A DNA stretch of 64,000 bases from Pseudoxanthomonas sp. NC8 (GCA_025232375.1 CP060419.1:247001-311000); one strand, 5' to 3'. Shown: positions 33,996 through 46,457, numbered from the stretch's first letter. Notes: generated by a model not told the origin, from the sequence alone. Made by a program: numbers and translations.

Positions 33996-35001
33996 GTCCA
34001 TCCACGAAGTGGTCGGGATGGCGCCCGACGCGCTGCCCGACGAGGTGCTCCGCTCCACCGAGCCGCTGGTGCTGCGCGGCCTTGGTCGGGCAATGGCCGA
34101 TGGTCCGTGCAGCGCGCGAATCCGCGCCTGCCGCCATCGCCTACCTGAAGCGCTTCGACCATGGCGGGATGCCGGTCGTGGCCACGGTGGCGCCACCCGA
34201 GGCCGGCGGCCGCGTGTTCTACGACGAGGACATCAGCGGCTTCAACTTCCGTCGCGAGAAGATCCCGCTGGCCGTCGTGCTCGACACGCTGCGCAAGTAC
34301 CTGGACCACGCGGCGCCGCCTTCCATCTACGTCGCCTCGACCACGGTCGATACGTTCCTGCCGGGATTCCGCGCGGAGAACGCGATCGACTTCGGCGACC
34401 GCGATCCGCTGGCCAGCGTCTGGATCGGCAACCGCAGCCGCATCCCCGCCCCCATAAGGACGTGCCGGACAACCTGGCCTGCGTCGTTGCCGGGCGCCGC
34501 CGGGTGACCCTGTTTCCGCCGTCGCAGCTGGAGAACCTCTATATCGGCCCGCTCGACCACACGCCCGCCGGGCAGGCAGTCAGCCTGGTCGACTTCCATG
34601 CGCCGGACCATGCGCGCTTCCCGAGGTTCGCCGAGGCCCTGCGCCATGCGCGCGGCGCGGTGCTCGAGCCGGGCGACGCGGTGTTCATCCCCAGCATGTG
34701 GTGGCACCACATGGAGGGGCTGGAGGCCTTCAACGTACTGGTCAACTACTGGTGGCGGCAGTCGCCGGCGTGGATGGACACGCCGATGAACGCGCTGATG
34801 CTGGCGATCATGAGCGTGCGCGACCTGCCGCCGGCCGAGCGCGAGATCTGGAAGAACGTTTTCAACCACTACGTCTTCGACTACGACGAGGCCGAGGCCG
34901 CCGGCCACATTCCCGAACCCGCGCGTCGCGCACTCGCCCCGATGGACGAGGCCCGCGTGCGCCACCTGAGGGCGCTGCTGCTCAAGCGCCTGGACCGTTG
35001 A
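33979..35001 (+). CDS. Cupin_8/JmjC-like protein
   Basis: Double-stranded beta-helix protein of the type encoded with TonB receptors. Metal-ligand motif SRIPAHKDVPDNLACVVAGRR (His-x-Asp), VTLFPPSQLENLYIGPLD and the second half GDAVFIPSMWWHHMEGLEAFNVLVNYWW with a conserved His, as in Fe(II)/2-oxoglutarate hydroxylases. A hydroxylase activity is possible but unproven. Frame breaks: 34080 (CCTTGGTCGGG for CCTGGTCGGG) and about 34452 (CCCATAAGGACG). GTG start at 33979 inside sapC; 11 bases before the next gene. Repaired length is about 340 residues. Confidence 0.83.
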   Translation: MLPVAESIHEVVGMAPDALPDEVLRSTEPLVLRGLGRAMADGPCSARIRACRHRLPEALRPWRDAGRGHGGATRGRRPRVLRRGHQRLQLPSREDPAGRRARHAAQVPGPRGAAFHLRRLDHGRYVPAGIPRGERDRLRRPRSAGQRLDRQPQPHPRPHKDVPDNLACVVAGRRRVTLFPPSQLENLYIGPLDHTPAGQAVSLVDFHAPDHARFPRFAEALRHARGAVLEPGDAVFIPSMWWHHMEGLEAFNVLVNYWWRQSPAWMDTPMNALMLAIMSVRDLPPAEREIWKNVFNHYVFDYDEAEAAGHIPEPARRALAPMDEARVRHLRALLLKRLDR

Positions 35002-35012
35002 GTACCCACGAC

Positions 35013-36538
35013 ATGACCCGATCCGATTCCGCGACCACTCCCCGTCCCGTCAGGCGCGTCGTCATCGCCGGCGGCGGCACCGCCGGCTGGATGGCCGCCG
35101 CCGCCCTGTCCAAGACCCTGGGCAAGACGCTCGACATCACCCTTGGTGGAGTCCGAGGAGATCGGCACCGTCGGCGTGGGCGAGGCCACCATCCCGACCC
35201 TGGTCACGTTCCATCGCCTGCTCGACATTAACGAGCAGGAGTACATGGCGGCGGTGCAGGGCACGGTGAAGCTGGGCATCTCCTTCGAGAACTGGAAGGA
35301 CGTGGGCCACCGCTACATCCACTCGTTCGGCATCAGCGGCAAGGACCACTGGTCGGCGGGGTTCCAGAACTTCTGGCTGCGCGGGCGCAGGGAGGGGCTG
35401 GCCAGCGAGTACAGCGACTACTGCATCGAGCTGCAGGCCGCGCCCAGGACCGCTTCTCGCACCTGCCGCGCTACCACGTGAACTACGCCTACCACATGGA
35501 CGCGGCGCTGTACGCGCGCTACCTGCGCGGCTTCAGCGAACGCCACGGCTGCAAGCGGATCGAGGGCAAGATCGTCGACGTCGCCACCGACGCCGACGGC
35601 TGCATCTCCTCGTTGAAGCTCGAGCGCGGCGAAGTGATCGAGGGCGACCTGTTCATCGACTGCACCGGCTTCCGCGCGCTGCTGATCGGCAAGGCCTGGG
35701 CGTTGGCTTCACCGACTGGTCGCACTGGCTGTTCAACGACAGCGCGCTGGCGACCCAGACCACCGCCGTGCGCGACGCGGTGCCGTACACCCGCGCCATC
35801 GCCGGCAGGTCCGGATGGCAATGGCGGATCCCGCTGCAGCACCGCGTCGGCAACGGCATCGTCTATTCCAGCCGGCACATGAGCGACGAGGAGGCCCGCG
35901 AGCAGTTCCTCGGCAGCATCGAAGGCGAAGTGATCAAGCAGCCTGGCCGGTGCGCTTCAGGCCGGGCCAGCGCGAGCAGTGCTGGGCCAAGAACTGCGTG
36001 GCTCTGGAGCGCGGCCGGCAGCTTCATCGAGCCGCTGGAGTCGACCACGATCCACCTGATCCAGCGCGGCATCGTGCGCCTGCTGCAGACCTTCCCGCAG
36101 GTCATCACCCAGCCGGCGATCGACGAGTACAACGCGCGCCTGAACGAGGAGCTGCAGCACGTGCGCGACTTCGTGGTGATGCACTACCACATCAGCGACC
36201 GCCGCGATTCGCCGTACTGGCAGGAGATCGCGGCGATGAAGATCCCCGACACGCTGCGCCACCGGATCGAGCTGTTCCGCGAGACCGGCGAGGTGTACCA
36301 CGTGCCGGGCGAGCTGTTCGGGGTCAACTCCTGGGTGCAGGTCATGCTGGGGCAGGGCATCGAACCGAAGCGCTACCACCCGACCGCCGACGTGATGACC
36401 CGCGAGGACCTGTCCCGTTTCCTCGGCGACGTCCGCGACAACGTGCTGCACACGACCCGGCAGATGCCGCTGCACATGGACTACATGCGCAGCTACGCAC
36501 CGGCGCCGGTGCCCGAGGCGGTGCTGCAGGCGGTGTGA
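35013..36538 (+). CDS. Tryptophan-halogenase-family flavoprotein
   Basis: FAD-dependent enzyme with the GGGTAGWMAA nucleotide-binding loop, VGEATIPTL, a Lys in GTVKLGISFENW where tryptophan halogenases have their catalytic Lys, the WxWxIP motif as WQWRIPLQHR, and FIEPLESTTIHLI with the Glu of the PLES motif. Sequence thus keeps all halogenase hallmarks. Family members in TonB-receptor clusters have no proven substrate. Frame breaks: 35141 (CCTTGGTGG for CCTGGTGG), about 35443, 35700, 35942 and 36005. Repaired length is about 508 residues. Confidence 0.87.
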
Positions 36539-36644
36539 CGGGGGGGCGACGCCGCCGCGCGGACGCGGCGACGTGTCTGCCCCGGCCTGCTCCTGCCGTG
36601 GCCGGCCCGGCGGCACGGAAGCACGGCCAGCGCGTCGATCGCGC

Positions 36645-37330
36645 TCAGCGACCGAACAGCTGCCGGCGCTCCTCGTCGGTCAGCGGCCTGCCCGCGTCCG
36701 GATTGACCTGCGTGGTCAGCGCGTAGGCCCGCTGCGTGGCCGGGCGCGCGGCGATGGCGGCGTGCCAGCGGCGCAGTTCGGGATACGGCGCAAGGTCCAG
36801 CGGCGCCCTGGTGTAGGGATTGATCCGGGGTAGGCGGCCATGTCGGCGATGGTGTACTCGTCACCGGCGATGAACGCGCGGCCGGTAAGGCGCCGGTCGA
36901 GCACGCCGAGCAGGCGCTGCACCTCGCGGGTGTAGCGGTCGATCGCGTAGTCGATCTTTTCCGGCGCATACACGGTGAAGTGGCCGTACTGGCCGGTCAT
37001 CGGGCCGAGTCCGGCCATCTGCCACATCAGCCACTGGTTGACCTCGACCTTCTGCCGCACGTCATTGCCGAAGAAACGTCCGGTCTTGTTGGTAAGGTAC
37101 AGCAGGATCGCGCCGGACTCGAACACGCCCAGTGGCGCGCCGCCGTCGACCGGGGCGTGGTCGATGATCGCCGGCATCTTGTTGTTGGGCGAGAACGCGA
37201 GGAACTCCGGCTGGAACTGGTCGCCCTTGCCGATGTTCACCGGCTTGATCGCATAGGACAGGCCGGCCTCCTCGAGGAACAGGGTGATCTTGTGGCCGTT
37301 GGGGGTGGGCCAGTAGTACAGGTCGATCAT
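36645..37330 (-). CDS. Glutathione S-transferase
   Basis: Thioredoxin-fold N-terminus (MIDLYYWPTPNGHKITLFLEEAG) with the Pro-preceded NKMPAIIDH and the FESGAILLYL glutathione-binding segment, then the all-helical domain with FIAGDEYTIADMAAYPW. The NGHKIT start is typical of the Ure2p/YghU-like group, which acts as disulfide-bond reductases. The frame breaks at about 36829, where CCCCTGGATC seems to be read CCCCGGATC, restoring AAYPW. About 228 residues. Monocistronic; the natural substrate is unknown. Confidence 0.88.
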
Positions 37331-37433
37331 GGCGTGCTTCCTGCAGGCGGGCCTGCGAGTGTAAGCCGGCCGCGCTTGGCAGCCGTGTTCGCGACCGCTA
37401 ACCTGCGGCCTCCCTCGTGCAACGCAGCATCCC

Positions 37434-38064
37434 ATGACCCAGCCGACCGCCGGCGCTCCCCGCCTGGGCCTCCTGCCCACCCTGATCTTCGCCTCGCGCT
37501 GGCTGCAGCTGCCGTTGTACCTGGGCCTGATCGTCGCCCAGTGCGTCTATGTGTTCCTGTTCGGCAAGGAGCTGTGGCACCTGATCCACCGCGCCGCCGG
37601 CCTGGGCGAGCAGGAGATCATGCTGATCGTGCTGGGGCTGATCGACGTGGTGATGATCTCCAACCTCCTGATGATGGTGATCGTCGGCGGCTACGAGACC
37701 TTCGTCTCGCGCCTGCGCCTGGGAAGGACATCCCGACCAGCCGGAGTGGCTCAGCCACGTCAACGCCTCGATGCTGAAGGTGAAGCTGGCGATGGCGATC
37801 ATCGGCATCTCCTCGATCCACCTGCTCAAGACGTTCATCGCGGCCGGCTCGCTGAAGGGCCTGCCGCCATGCACGCCCGAGCAGCTGACGCTGATGAAGG
37901 CCGAAATGGCGATCACCAGCACCCAGTGCACGCAGATGACGCCCGACGGCGTGCTCTGGCAGACCATCATCCACTGCGTGTTCATCCTCTCGGCGATCGG
38001 CATCGCCTGGACGGACCGGCTGATGAGCCACGTCAGCGCCAAGCGGGACCACGCGGCGCACTGA
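37434..38064 (+). CDS. UPF0114 (YqhA/TIGR00645) membrane protein
   Basis: Three to four membrane helices: [74 protein letters not shown] and [22 protein letters not shown]. The sequence closely follows the YqhA/UPF0114 family, including the conserved GYETFVS and [10 protein letters not shown]. The frame breaks near 37722. Repaired length is about 210 residues. Function unknown. Precedes uvrD by 64 bases but uvrD seems to have its own start region. Confidence 0.9.
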
Positions 38065-38128
38065 ACGCCGCCGCCCGCGGCGACCTGCTACGGGGGAGCG
38101 TGGTGCCGTCGCCGCGTAGAATGGCGGC

Positions 38129-40309
38129 ATGGATGTCTCCCACCTTCTCGACGGCCTCAATGGCGCCCAGCGCGAGGCCGTGTCCGCGCCGCCCGGCCAC
38201 TATCTGGTCCTTGGCCGGCGCCGGTTCCGGCAAGACCCGGGTCCTGACCCACCGCATCGCCTGGCTCAACGAGGTCCAAGGCATGCCGGCGCACGGGATC
38301 CTGGCGGTCACCTTCACCAACAAGGCCGCCGGTGAGATGCGCGCGCGTGCCGATGCGCAGCTGCGCCACGGCGCGCGTGGCATGTGGATCGGCACCTTCC
38401 ACGGCATCGCCCACCGCCTGCTGCGCCTGCACTGGAGCGAGGCGCGGCTGCCCGAGTCCTTCCAGGTGCTGGACAGCGACGACCAGCTGCGCCTTGGTCA
38501 AGCGCGTGGCCCAGCAGCTGGAGCTGGACGACGGCCGCTTCCCGCCGCGGCAGATCGCCGCCCGGTGGATCAACGCGCAGAAGGACGAAGGCCGGCGTCC
38601 GGACCATATCCAGCCCGGCGACGACCCTTGGACCGACGCCCTGCGCCGCGCCTATGCGCTGTACCAGGAGCGCTGCGACCGCGCCGGCCTGGTCGACTTC
38701 GCCGAGTTGCTGCTGCGCGCGCACGAGCTGCTGCGCGACAATCCGGCGCTGCTGGGCCACTACCGCACCCGCTTCCGCGACATCCTTGGTCGACGAGTTC
38801 CAGGACACCAACGCGATCCAGTACGCCTTCGTGCGCGTGCTGGCCGGCGACAGCGGACGGGTGTTCGTGGTCGGCGACGACGACCAGGCCATCTACGGCT
38901 GGCGCGGCGCCAAGGTCGAAAACGTGCAGCAGTTCCTGCGCGACTTCCCCGCCGCGAAGACCATCCGCCTGGAGCAGAACTACCGCTCCAGCGCCAACAT
39001 CCTCAACGCCGCCAACGCGGTGATCGCGCACAACCCCGACCGCATCGGCAAGCAGCTGTGGACCGACAGCGGCGAGGGCGAACCGGTGGACGTGTACGCG
39101 GCCTACAACGAGATGGACGAGGCCCGCTTCATCGTCGAGCGGATCCGCCAGTGGGTGCGCGACGGCGGCAGCTGGCGCGAGGCGGCCGTCCTGTACCGGA
39201 GCAATGCGCAGTCGCGCGCGCTGGAAGAGGTGTTGCTGGCCGAACAGGTGCCGTACCGCGTCTACGGCGGCATGCGCTTCTTCGAGCGCGCCGAGATCAA
39301 GGACACCTGGCCTACCTGCGCCTGGTCGCCAACCGGGCCGACGACGCCGCGTTCGAGCGCACGGTGAACACGCCGGCGCGCGGTATTGGCGACCGCACCC
39401 TCGACGAGATCCGCCGGAGGGCGCGCGAGTCCGCGGTGTCGCTGTGGCACGCCGCCAACACGCTGGTCGCCGAGAACGCGCTGGCCGCACGGGCGCGGAA
39501 TGCCGTCGCCGGTTTCCTGACCCTGCTCGAGCAGCTGGACGCGGAAACCACCGACCTGGCGCTGAAGGACCGGGTCGACCACGTGCTGGCCCGCTCGAAC
39601 CTGCGCGAGCACTGGAGCAGCGAGGCGCGCGGCCAGCTCGACGCCGAGTCGCGGCTGGAGAACCTGGACGAACTGGTCTCGGTCGCCTCGCGCTTCTCGC
39701 GCACCGAGCTCGACGACGACCAGGAAAGCATGAGCGAGCTGGTCGCGTTCCTGTCCTACGCGGCGCTGGAGGCCGGCGAAGGCTAGGCCTAGGCCGACGA
39801 GGACGGCGTGCAGCTGATGACCCTGCATTCGGCCAAGGGCTTGGAATTCCCGCTGGTGTTCCTGGCCGGCGTGGAGGAGGGCGTGTTTCCCAGCAGCAAG
39901 TCGCTGGAGGAGAGCGGGCGGCTGGAGGAGGAGCGCAGGCTGGCCTACGTCGGCATCACCCGCGCACGGCAGAAGCTGGTGATGACCTACGCCGAGAGCC
40001 GGCGCATCCATGGCATGGACATGTACGGCATGCCCTCGCGCTTCCTGCGCGAGATCCCGGGGCACCTGCTCAACGAGGTGCGGCCGCGGGTGCAGGTGTC
40101 GCGGCCGATGGCCGCCGCGCCGCGCGTGGCCCATCCGGCCCCAAACCCCGTCGCTGAGGCTGGGCCAGGGCGTGGTCCATGCCAGCTTCGGTCGCGGCGT
40201 GGTCACCGACTACGAGGGCAGCGGCGCGCACGCGCGCGTGCAGGTCAACTTCGACGACGCCGGCAGCAAGTGGCTGGTGCTGGCCTTCGCCAACCTGCAG
40301 CCGCTGTAG
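38129..40309 (+). CDS. uvrD: UvrD/Rep-type DNA helicase II
   Basis: Superfamily-1 helicase for nucleotide-excision and mismatch repair. Motifs: Q-motif LNGAQREAV, Walker [16 protein letters not shown], Ia [76 protein letters not shown]-terminal Tudor-like part [14 protein letters not shown]. Frame breaks with an extra T at 38209, 38492 and 38784, a lost C at 39308, and two more at about 40140-40165. Two in-frame TAG codons at 39784 and 39790 stand where CAG would be expected (GGCCAGGCCCAGGCC). Repaired length is about 725 residues. Confidence 0.95.
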
Positions 40310-40377
40310 CGCGCCGCGGGTTGCCTGCGCGCCCCGGCGGGTGTGCAATGCGCGGATCGCCGTTCCCGAGCGCCGCC

Positions 40378-40829
40378 ATGTACGACCGCATCCTGATCGC
40401 CACCGACGGTTCCGAACTGGCTGACAAGGGGCTGCGCCACGGACTGGCGCTGGCCGCCATGCTGCATGTGCCGGTGGTGGTGCTGACGGTGACCGAGCCG
40501 TGGATGCCGGCGTTCGACGACGCGCTGGCGCTGTCGGCCGATCCGGCGTTGCGCAGGGAATACAACAACGAAGGCTGCGCCGAATCGGCACAACGCATCC
40601 TCGCCGACGCCGTGGCCCAGGGCGAGCACCGCCGGCGTGGCCTGCGAGACCGTGCACGTGCCTGACGGCTTCGCCTCCGACGCGATCGTGAAGGCCACGG
40701 CCGACCATGGCGCCGGCCCGGTGGTCATGGCCTCGCACGGCCGCCGCGGGCTGGGCCGCGTGCTGCTCGGCAGCCAGGTCAGGCATGGTGCTGACCCGGT
40801 CGACGGTGCCCGTGTTGGTCGTCCGCTGA
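40378..40829 (+). CDS. Universal stress protein (UspA family)
   Basis: Single Usp domain: [23 protein letters not shown] at the start and [17 protein letters not shown], the ATP-binding G2xG9xGS-type loop, near the end, then VPVLVV. ATP-binding type. Frame breaks near 40628 and 40785. Repaired length is about 150 residues. Lies 68 bases after uvrD and converges with mntP. Role in stress resistance is inferred from family only. Confidence 0.88.
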
Positions 40830-40850
40830 GCGCGTGTCCGGCTGCCGCGG

Positions 40851-41426
40851 TCAGGCCAGCCCGCTCAGGTGTTCGTGCAGGATCGCCGCGCCGATCACGA
40901 TCATGACCACCCCGCCGATGATCTCGGCGCGCTTGCCGGCCGGGGCGCCGAGCACGCGGCCGAGCATGATCCCGGTGGTGACCATCACCAGCGTGCACAG
41001 GCCGATCACCGTGGCGACCACGCCGATCGGTGCGTCGAGGAAGGCCAGGCTCACGCCCACCGCCATCGCATCGATGCTGGTGCCCAGGCCGGTGGCGGCC
41101 AGGCTCCAGAAGCCGTGGTGGCGCGAGGGCTCGGCGGCCTCCTCGCCCTCATCGGGCCTGAAGCCGTTCCAGATCATGTGCAGGCCGAGCAGGCCGAGCA
41201 CGGAAAAGGCGATCCAGTGGTCCCAGGCGGTGATGTAGCGCGAGGCGGCGGTGCCCAGCAGCCAGCCGAGCAGCGGCGTGATCGCCTCGATCACGCCGAA
41301 GATCAGGCCGGCGCGCAGTGCTTCGCGGAAACGCGGCCGCTGCATCGCCGCGCCCTTGCCCACGGCCGCGGCGAACGCGTCGGTGGACATGGTAAGGCCG
41401 ATCAGGAGGATGGAAAACAGGGTCAT
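40851..41426 (-). CDS. mntP: Manganese efflux pump MntP
   Basis: 191-residue, six-helix exporter, intact. The two MntP/DUF204 repeats are clear: [19 protein letters not shown] in the first and [17 protein letters not shown] in the second, each with the Asp needed for transport. The GLT is written GGCCTTACC, a suspicious CTT codon. The start at 41426 follows a long leader with a yybP-ykoY-type manganese riboswitch, so the gene is most likely switched on by excess Mn(II). Confidence 0.93.
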   Translation of the reverse strand: MTLFSILLIGLTMSTDAFAAAVGKGAAMQRPRFREALRAGLIFGVIEAITPLLGWLLGTAASRYITAWDHWIAFSVLGLLGLHMIWNGFRPDEGEEAAEPSRHHGFWSLAATGLGTSIDAMAVGVSLAFLDAPIGVVATVIGLCTLVMVTTGIMLGRVLGAPAGKRAEIIGGVVMIVIGAAILHEHLSGLA

Positions 41427-41438
41427 CAGGGCTACCGG

Positions 41439-41606
41439 GGCTGGACGCGGACACGGCCCACCGGCGTCCAGCCAAAGACGCACCGACAGACCGTTGGTCT
41501 CGCCAACCGGAGCTGGTTGTCCGCGCCACGGCCGCAGCGGGCCGAGTGTGTTGACGCGGACGCCCCGCACATCGCGCGCGGAGCAGGCTACTCCCCAAGG
41601 GGACGC
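41439..41606 (-). ncRNA. yybP-ykoY-type Mn(II) riboswitch leader of mntP
   Basis: In the mRNA sense, the leader has GGGGAGTAGCC (41596-41586), the hallmark loop of the yybP-ykoY family, then a helix-rich middle part, and GTCTTTGGC (41479-41471), the second conserved metal-site element. The downstream GGCTGGACGC/GCGTCCAGCC hairpin (41473-41439) forms a perfect 10-pair stem ending 12 bases before the mntP start and could be the expression platform. Placement ahead of mntP is the known context of this riboswitch. Confidence 0.82.
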
Positions 41607-41764
41607 GCAGGATACCACGCCGCATACGGCCTCCCGGCGGGCCGTTCCGGGCGTGGGGATATGCATATTCCGGATCGTATGCCTATGTGCACATGCGGGG
41701 CGGGACGGGGGCGCTAGGATCGGGGATCCGGCCACGTCGCGCCGCCAGCCCAGGAGTCACGACC

Positions 41765-42703
41765 ATGCACTCGCCTTCGCGCCGCCGTTTCCTCGATACC
41801 GTCGTTGCCAGCTCGATCGTCGCCGGATTCGGCGCCATGGCCGGCCCGGGGCAGCTGTTCGCGGCGCCCGCACCGGGTCCCTTGCTGACACGCCCGATTC
41901 CCTCCAGTGGCGAGCAGCTGCCGGTGATCGGCGCCGGCACTTCCGGCAGCTATGACGTGGCCATCGATTCGCCCGAGTACGCGCAGCTGCAGCAGGTGGT
42001 GAAGATCTTCTTCGAGGGTGGCGGCCGGCTGATCGACACCTCGCCCAACTACGGCCGCTCCGACGAAGTGGTCGGCAGCCTGTTGCAGGGCGGCCGCTGG
42101 CGCGACAAGGCATTTATCGCCACCAAGATCGCCGCCGACAGCCGCGAGGCCGCCGAGGCGCAATGGGCCGAATCGCTGCGCCGGCTGCGCACCGCCAAGG
42201 TCGAGCTGCTGCAGGTCCACAACCTGCGCGACTGGCAGACACAGCTGGCCTACGCGCGCGAGCTCAAGGCCCGGGGCCTGACGAAGTACGTCGGCGTCAC
42301 CCACTACACCGACGCCGGCCTGCCGGAGCTGGAACGCATCCTGCGTGGCGAGAGGCTGGACTTCATCCAGATCCACTACTCGGTCAACTCCACCGCTGCG
42401 GCGAAGACGGTGCTGCCGCTGGCCCAGGACAAGGGCGTGGCGGTGATCATCAATCGCGCGTTCGACGACGGCAGGCTGTTCGCGAAGGTCAAGGACGTGC
42501 CGCTGCCGGCGTGGGCCGGCGAGACCGGGGTGACGTCGTGGGCGCAGCTGTTCCTGAAGTTCGCCATCAGCCATCCGGCGGTGACGGTGGTGATCCCGGC
42601 CACCGGCAAGCCCGAACGCCAGCTCGACCAGCTCAAGGCCGGCCACGGCCCGCTGCTGGGCCCGGCGCAGCAGCAGGAGCTGGTCCGGCAGTTCGCGGCC
42701 TGA
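41765..42703 (+). CDS. Tat-exported aldo/keto reductase
   Basis: 312 residues, intact. Twin-arginine signal SRRRFLDTVVASSIVAGFG, then an AKR barrel: LPVIGAGTSGSYDVA, RLIDTSPNYGRSDEVVGSLL (catalytic Asp and Tyr), FIATKIA (Lys), LLQVHNLRDW (His), YVGVTHY and a C-terminal TVVIPATGKPE. The combination of Tat signal and AKR fold suggests folding with a cofactor before export. Substrate unknown. It ends 10 bases before the next start, so the two may be co-transcribed. Confidence 0.88.
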   Translation: MHSPSRRRFLDTVVASSIVAGFGAMAGPGQLFAAPAPGPLLTRPIPSSGEQLPVIGAGTSGSYDVAIDSPEYAQLQQVVKIFFEGGGRLIDTSPNYGRSDEVVGSLLQGGRWRDKAFIATKIAADSREAAEAQWAESLRRLRTAKVELLQVHNLRDWQTQLAYARELKARGLTKYVGVTHYTDAGLPELERILRGERLDFIQIHYSVNSTAAAKTVLPLAQDKGVAVIINRAFDDGRLFAKVKDVPLPAWAGETGVTSWAQLFLKFAISHPAVTVVIPATGKPERQLDQLKAGHGPLLGPAQQQELVRQFAA

Positions 42704-42713
42704 GGCGAGGCGG

Positions 42714-44017
42714 ATGAGTGCACCGGATCGTTCCAACGCAGCCGCCGGGCTGACGCCCTGGCTGTCGCGCGTGTTCGGCGTGCGGCCGCACGAGGCACCC
42801 GCGGTCACCGCCGGCCTGGCGATGTTCTTCCTGCTGTTCACCGGCTACTTCATGCTGCGGCCGGTGCGCGAGACGATGGGCGTGGCCGGCGGGGTGGACA
42901 ACCTGCAGTGGCTGTTCACCGGCACCTTCGTGGTCACGCTGGCGGCGCTTCCGCTGTACGGCTGGATCGCTTCGAAGGTGGCGCGGCGCACGATCGTGCC
43001 GTGGGTATTCGGCCTTGGTGGTGGCCAGCCTGCTCGGTTTCGGCCTCAGCCTGGCGTTGCAGCCGGAGAACGTGTGGGCCGGCCGGGCGTTCTATATCTG
43101 GGTCTCGGTGATCAACCTGCTGCTGGTCTCGCTGGTATGGAGCGTGCTGGCCGACGTGTTCGCCAGTGCCGAGGCCAAGCGCCTGTTCGCACTGATCGCC
43201 GCCGGCGCCAGTGCCGGCGGCTTGCTCGGGCCGCTGCTGGCGACCGTGCTGGTGGAGGCGCTGGCCTGGGTGGACTGCTGGTGCTGTCGTCGCTGTTCAT
43301 CGCCGGCAGCTCGGCGATGGCGCTGTGGCTGCATCGATGGCGCGACCTGCATCCGTTCGGCGCCGCCGAGCAGCCGGTCGAGCGACGGCAGCCGCTGGGT
43401 GGCAATCCCTTCGCCGGCGCGACTGCGGTGTTCCGCTCGCCCTATCTCGCCGGCATCTCGGTATTCGTGGTGCTGCTGGCGACGGTGACGACGTTCCTGT
43501 ACTTCGAACAGGCCCGCTTCGTGGCCGAACTCTTCCCCGACCGCGAACGCCAGACCCAGGTATTCGGCGTGATCGACACGGTCGTGCAGGCGCTGGCGAT
43601 CCTCACCCAGCTGTTCATCACCGGCCGCATCGCGCAGAAGCTGGGCGTGGGCGTGCTGCTGGTCGGGGTGCCGCTGGTGATGGCCTTCGGCTTCCTGTGG
43701 CTGGCGCTGGCGCCGGTGTTCGCCGTGTTCGTGGTGGTGATGGTGGCGCGCCGCGCCGGCGAATACGCCCTGGTGCGCCCGGGCCGGGAGATGCTCTACA
43801 CCGTCGTGCCCGCCGAGCAGAAGTACAAGGCCAAGAACTTCATCGACACGGTGGTGTACCGCGGTGGCGACGCGCTCAGCGCCTGGGTCAAGCGGTTGCT
43901 CGACGTGGCCGGAGAGCACCCGGCGCTGGCCATGTTCATGGGCGCCGGCATCGCCGTGGGCTGGGCGGGAACCGGCTTCGCTGGGGCCGCGCGCAGCGCC
44001 GCCGCGAGGCCGCGTAG
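42714..44017 (+). CDS. MFS-type transporter (NTP/NDP exchanger-like)
   Basis: About 435 residues with around 12 hydrophobic helices. Sequence features [42 protein letters not shown] and [37 protein letters not shown] are typical of bacterial proteins grouped with ATP:ADP translocase-like MFS carriers. Real substrate unknown. Frame breaks: 43013 (CCTTGGTGG for CCTGGTGG), about 43274 (lost G) and about 43985. It starts 10 bases after the aldo/keto reductase and converges with the ABC exporter. Confidence 0.83.
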
Positions 44018-44049
44018 GCGTCGGCCTGCTGCGTGCGGAAGCGCGGCGG

Positions 44050-45907
<1,858 letters not shown>

Positions 45908-46010
45908 GGTCTTGATCGATCCTGTCCTTTGGGCACGGACCGGCATCCGTGCGACTGCCTATTGTCGGCCAATCGCGCGCGCCGGCGCGAGCGCCGGCGG
46001 AACGTGACGG

Positions 46011-46457
46011 TCAGGCCCCGAGCGGGGTCATGAAGTGGAACGAAGTGATCCGCAGACGCTCGCGCAGGTAGAAGGCGTGCGCGTCGATGCGCTGGGTGCC
46101 CGAGTCCAGCTGCAGGTTGGTGCAGCCCAGCGCCCGGGCCCAGTCCTTCAGCCAGTCCAGCAGCGCCTTGCCGCAGCCGCCGCTGCGCGCGGCCGCGTCT
46201 GTGACCAGGTCGTCCACGTAGAGGAAGCGGCCGTTGGCCAGCATCTCCTGCACCCGCCAGCCGGCAAAGGCGCGCGGCACGCCGGCGTCGTCGTACAGCA
46301 CCGTGGCCCGCCAGCCACCGGCCTGCTGGCGCAGTGCCTGGGCAACGAAGGTTTCCTCGTCCAGGTGCGGGCGCAGCTGCGCGACCACCGGCCACACGGC
46401 CCGCAGCGCCGCTTCGTCGCCGGCCTCGCGGATATCCGGCGTAGCGGCGCTCACCAC
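46011..46457 (-). CDS. GNAT-family N-acetyltransferase
   Basis: About 148 residues, intact. The core of the Gcn5 fold is visible: FLYVDDLVTDAAARSGGCGKALLDWLKDWA, where RSGGCGKAL corresponds to the acetyl-CoA-binding loop, followed by LQLDSGTQRIDAHAFYLR. Start is a GTG at 46457 (or 46454), overlapping the stop of the DUF2782 gene upstream, so the two are probably co-translated. Substrate unknown. Confidence 0.85.
   Translation of the reverse strand: MVSAATPDIREAGDEAALRAVWPVVAQLRPHLDEETFVAQALRQQAGGWRATVLYDDAGVPRAFAGWRVQEMLANGRFLYVDDLVTDAAARSGGCGKALLDWLKDWARALGCTNLQLDSGTQRIDAHAFYLRERLRITSFHFMTPLGA

Noticed and set aside
39784-39792. Stop-codon recoding or an amber-decoding genetic code suggested by two TAGs in uvrD
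   Set aside because: TAG and TAA end other genes normally here (e.g. the Nudix gene and the MFS gene), and the same sequence context produces many frameshifts. A miscall explains both better.
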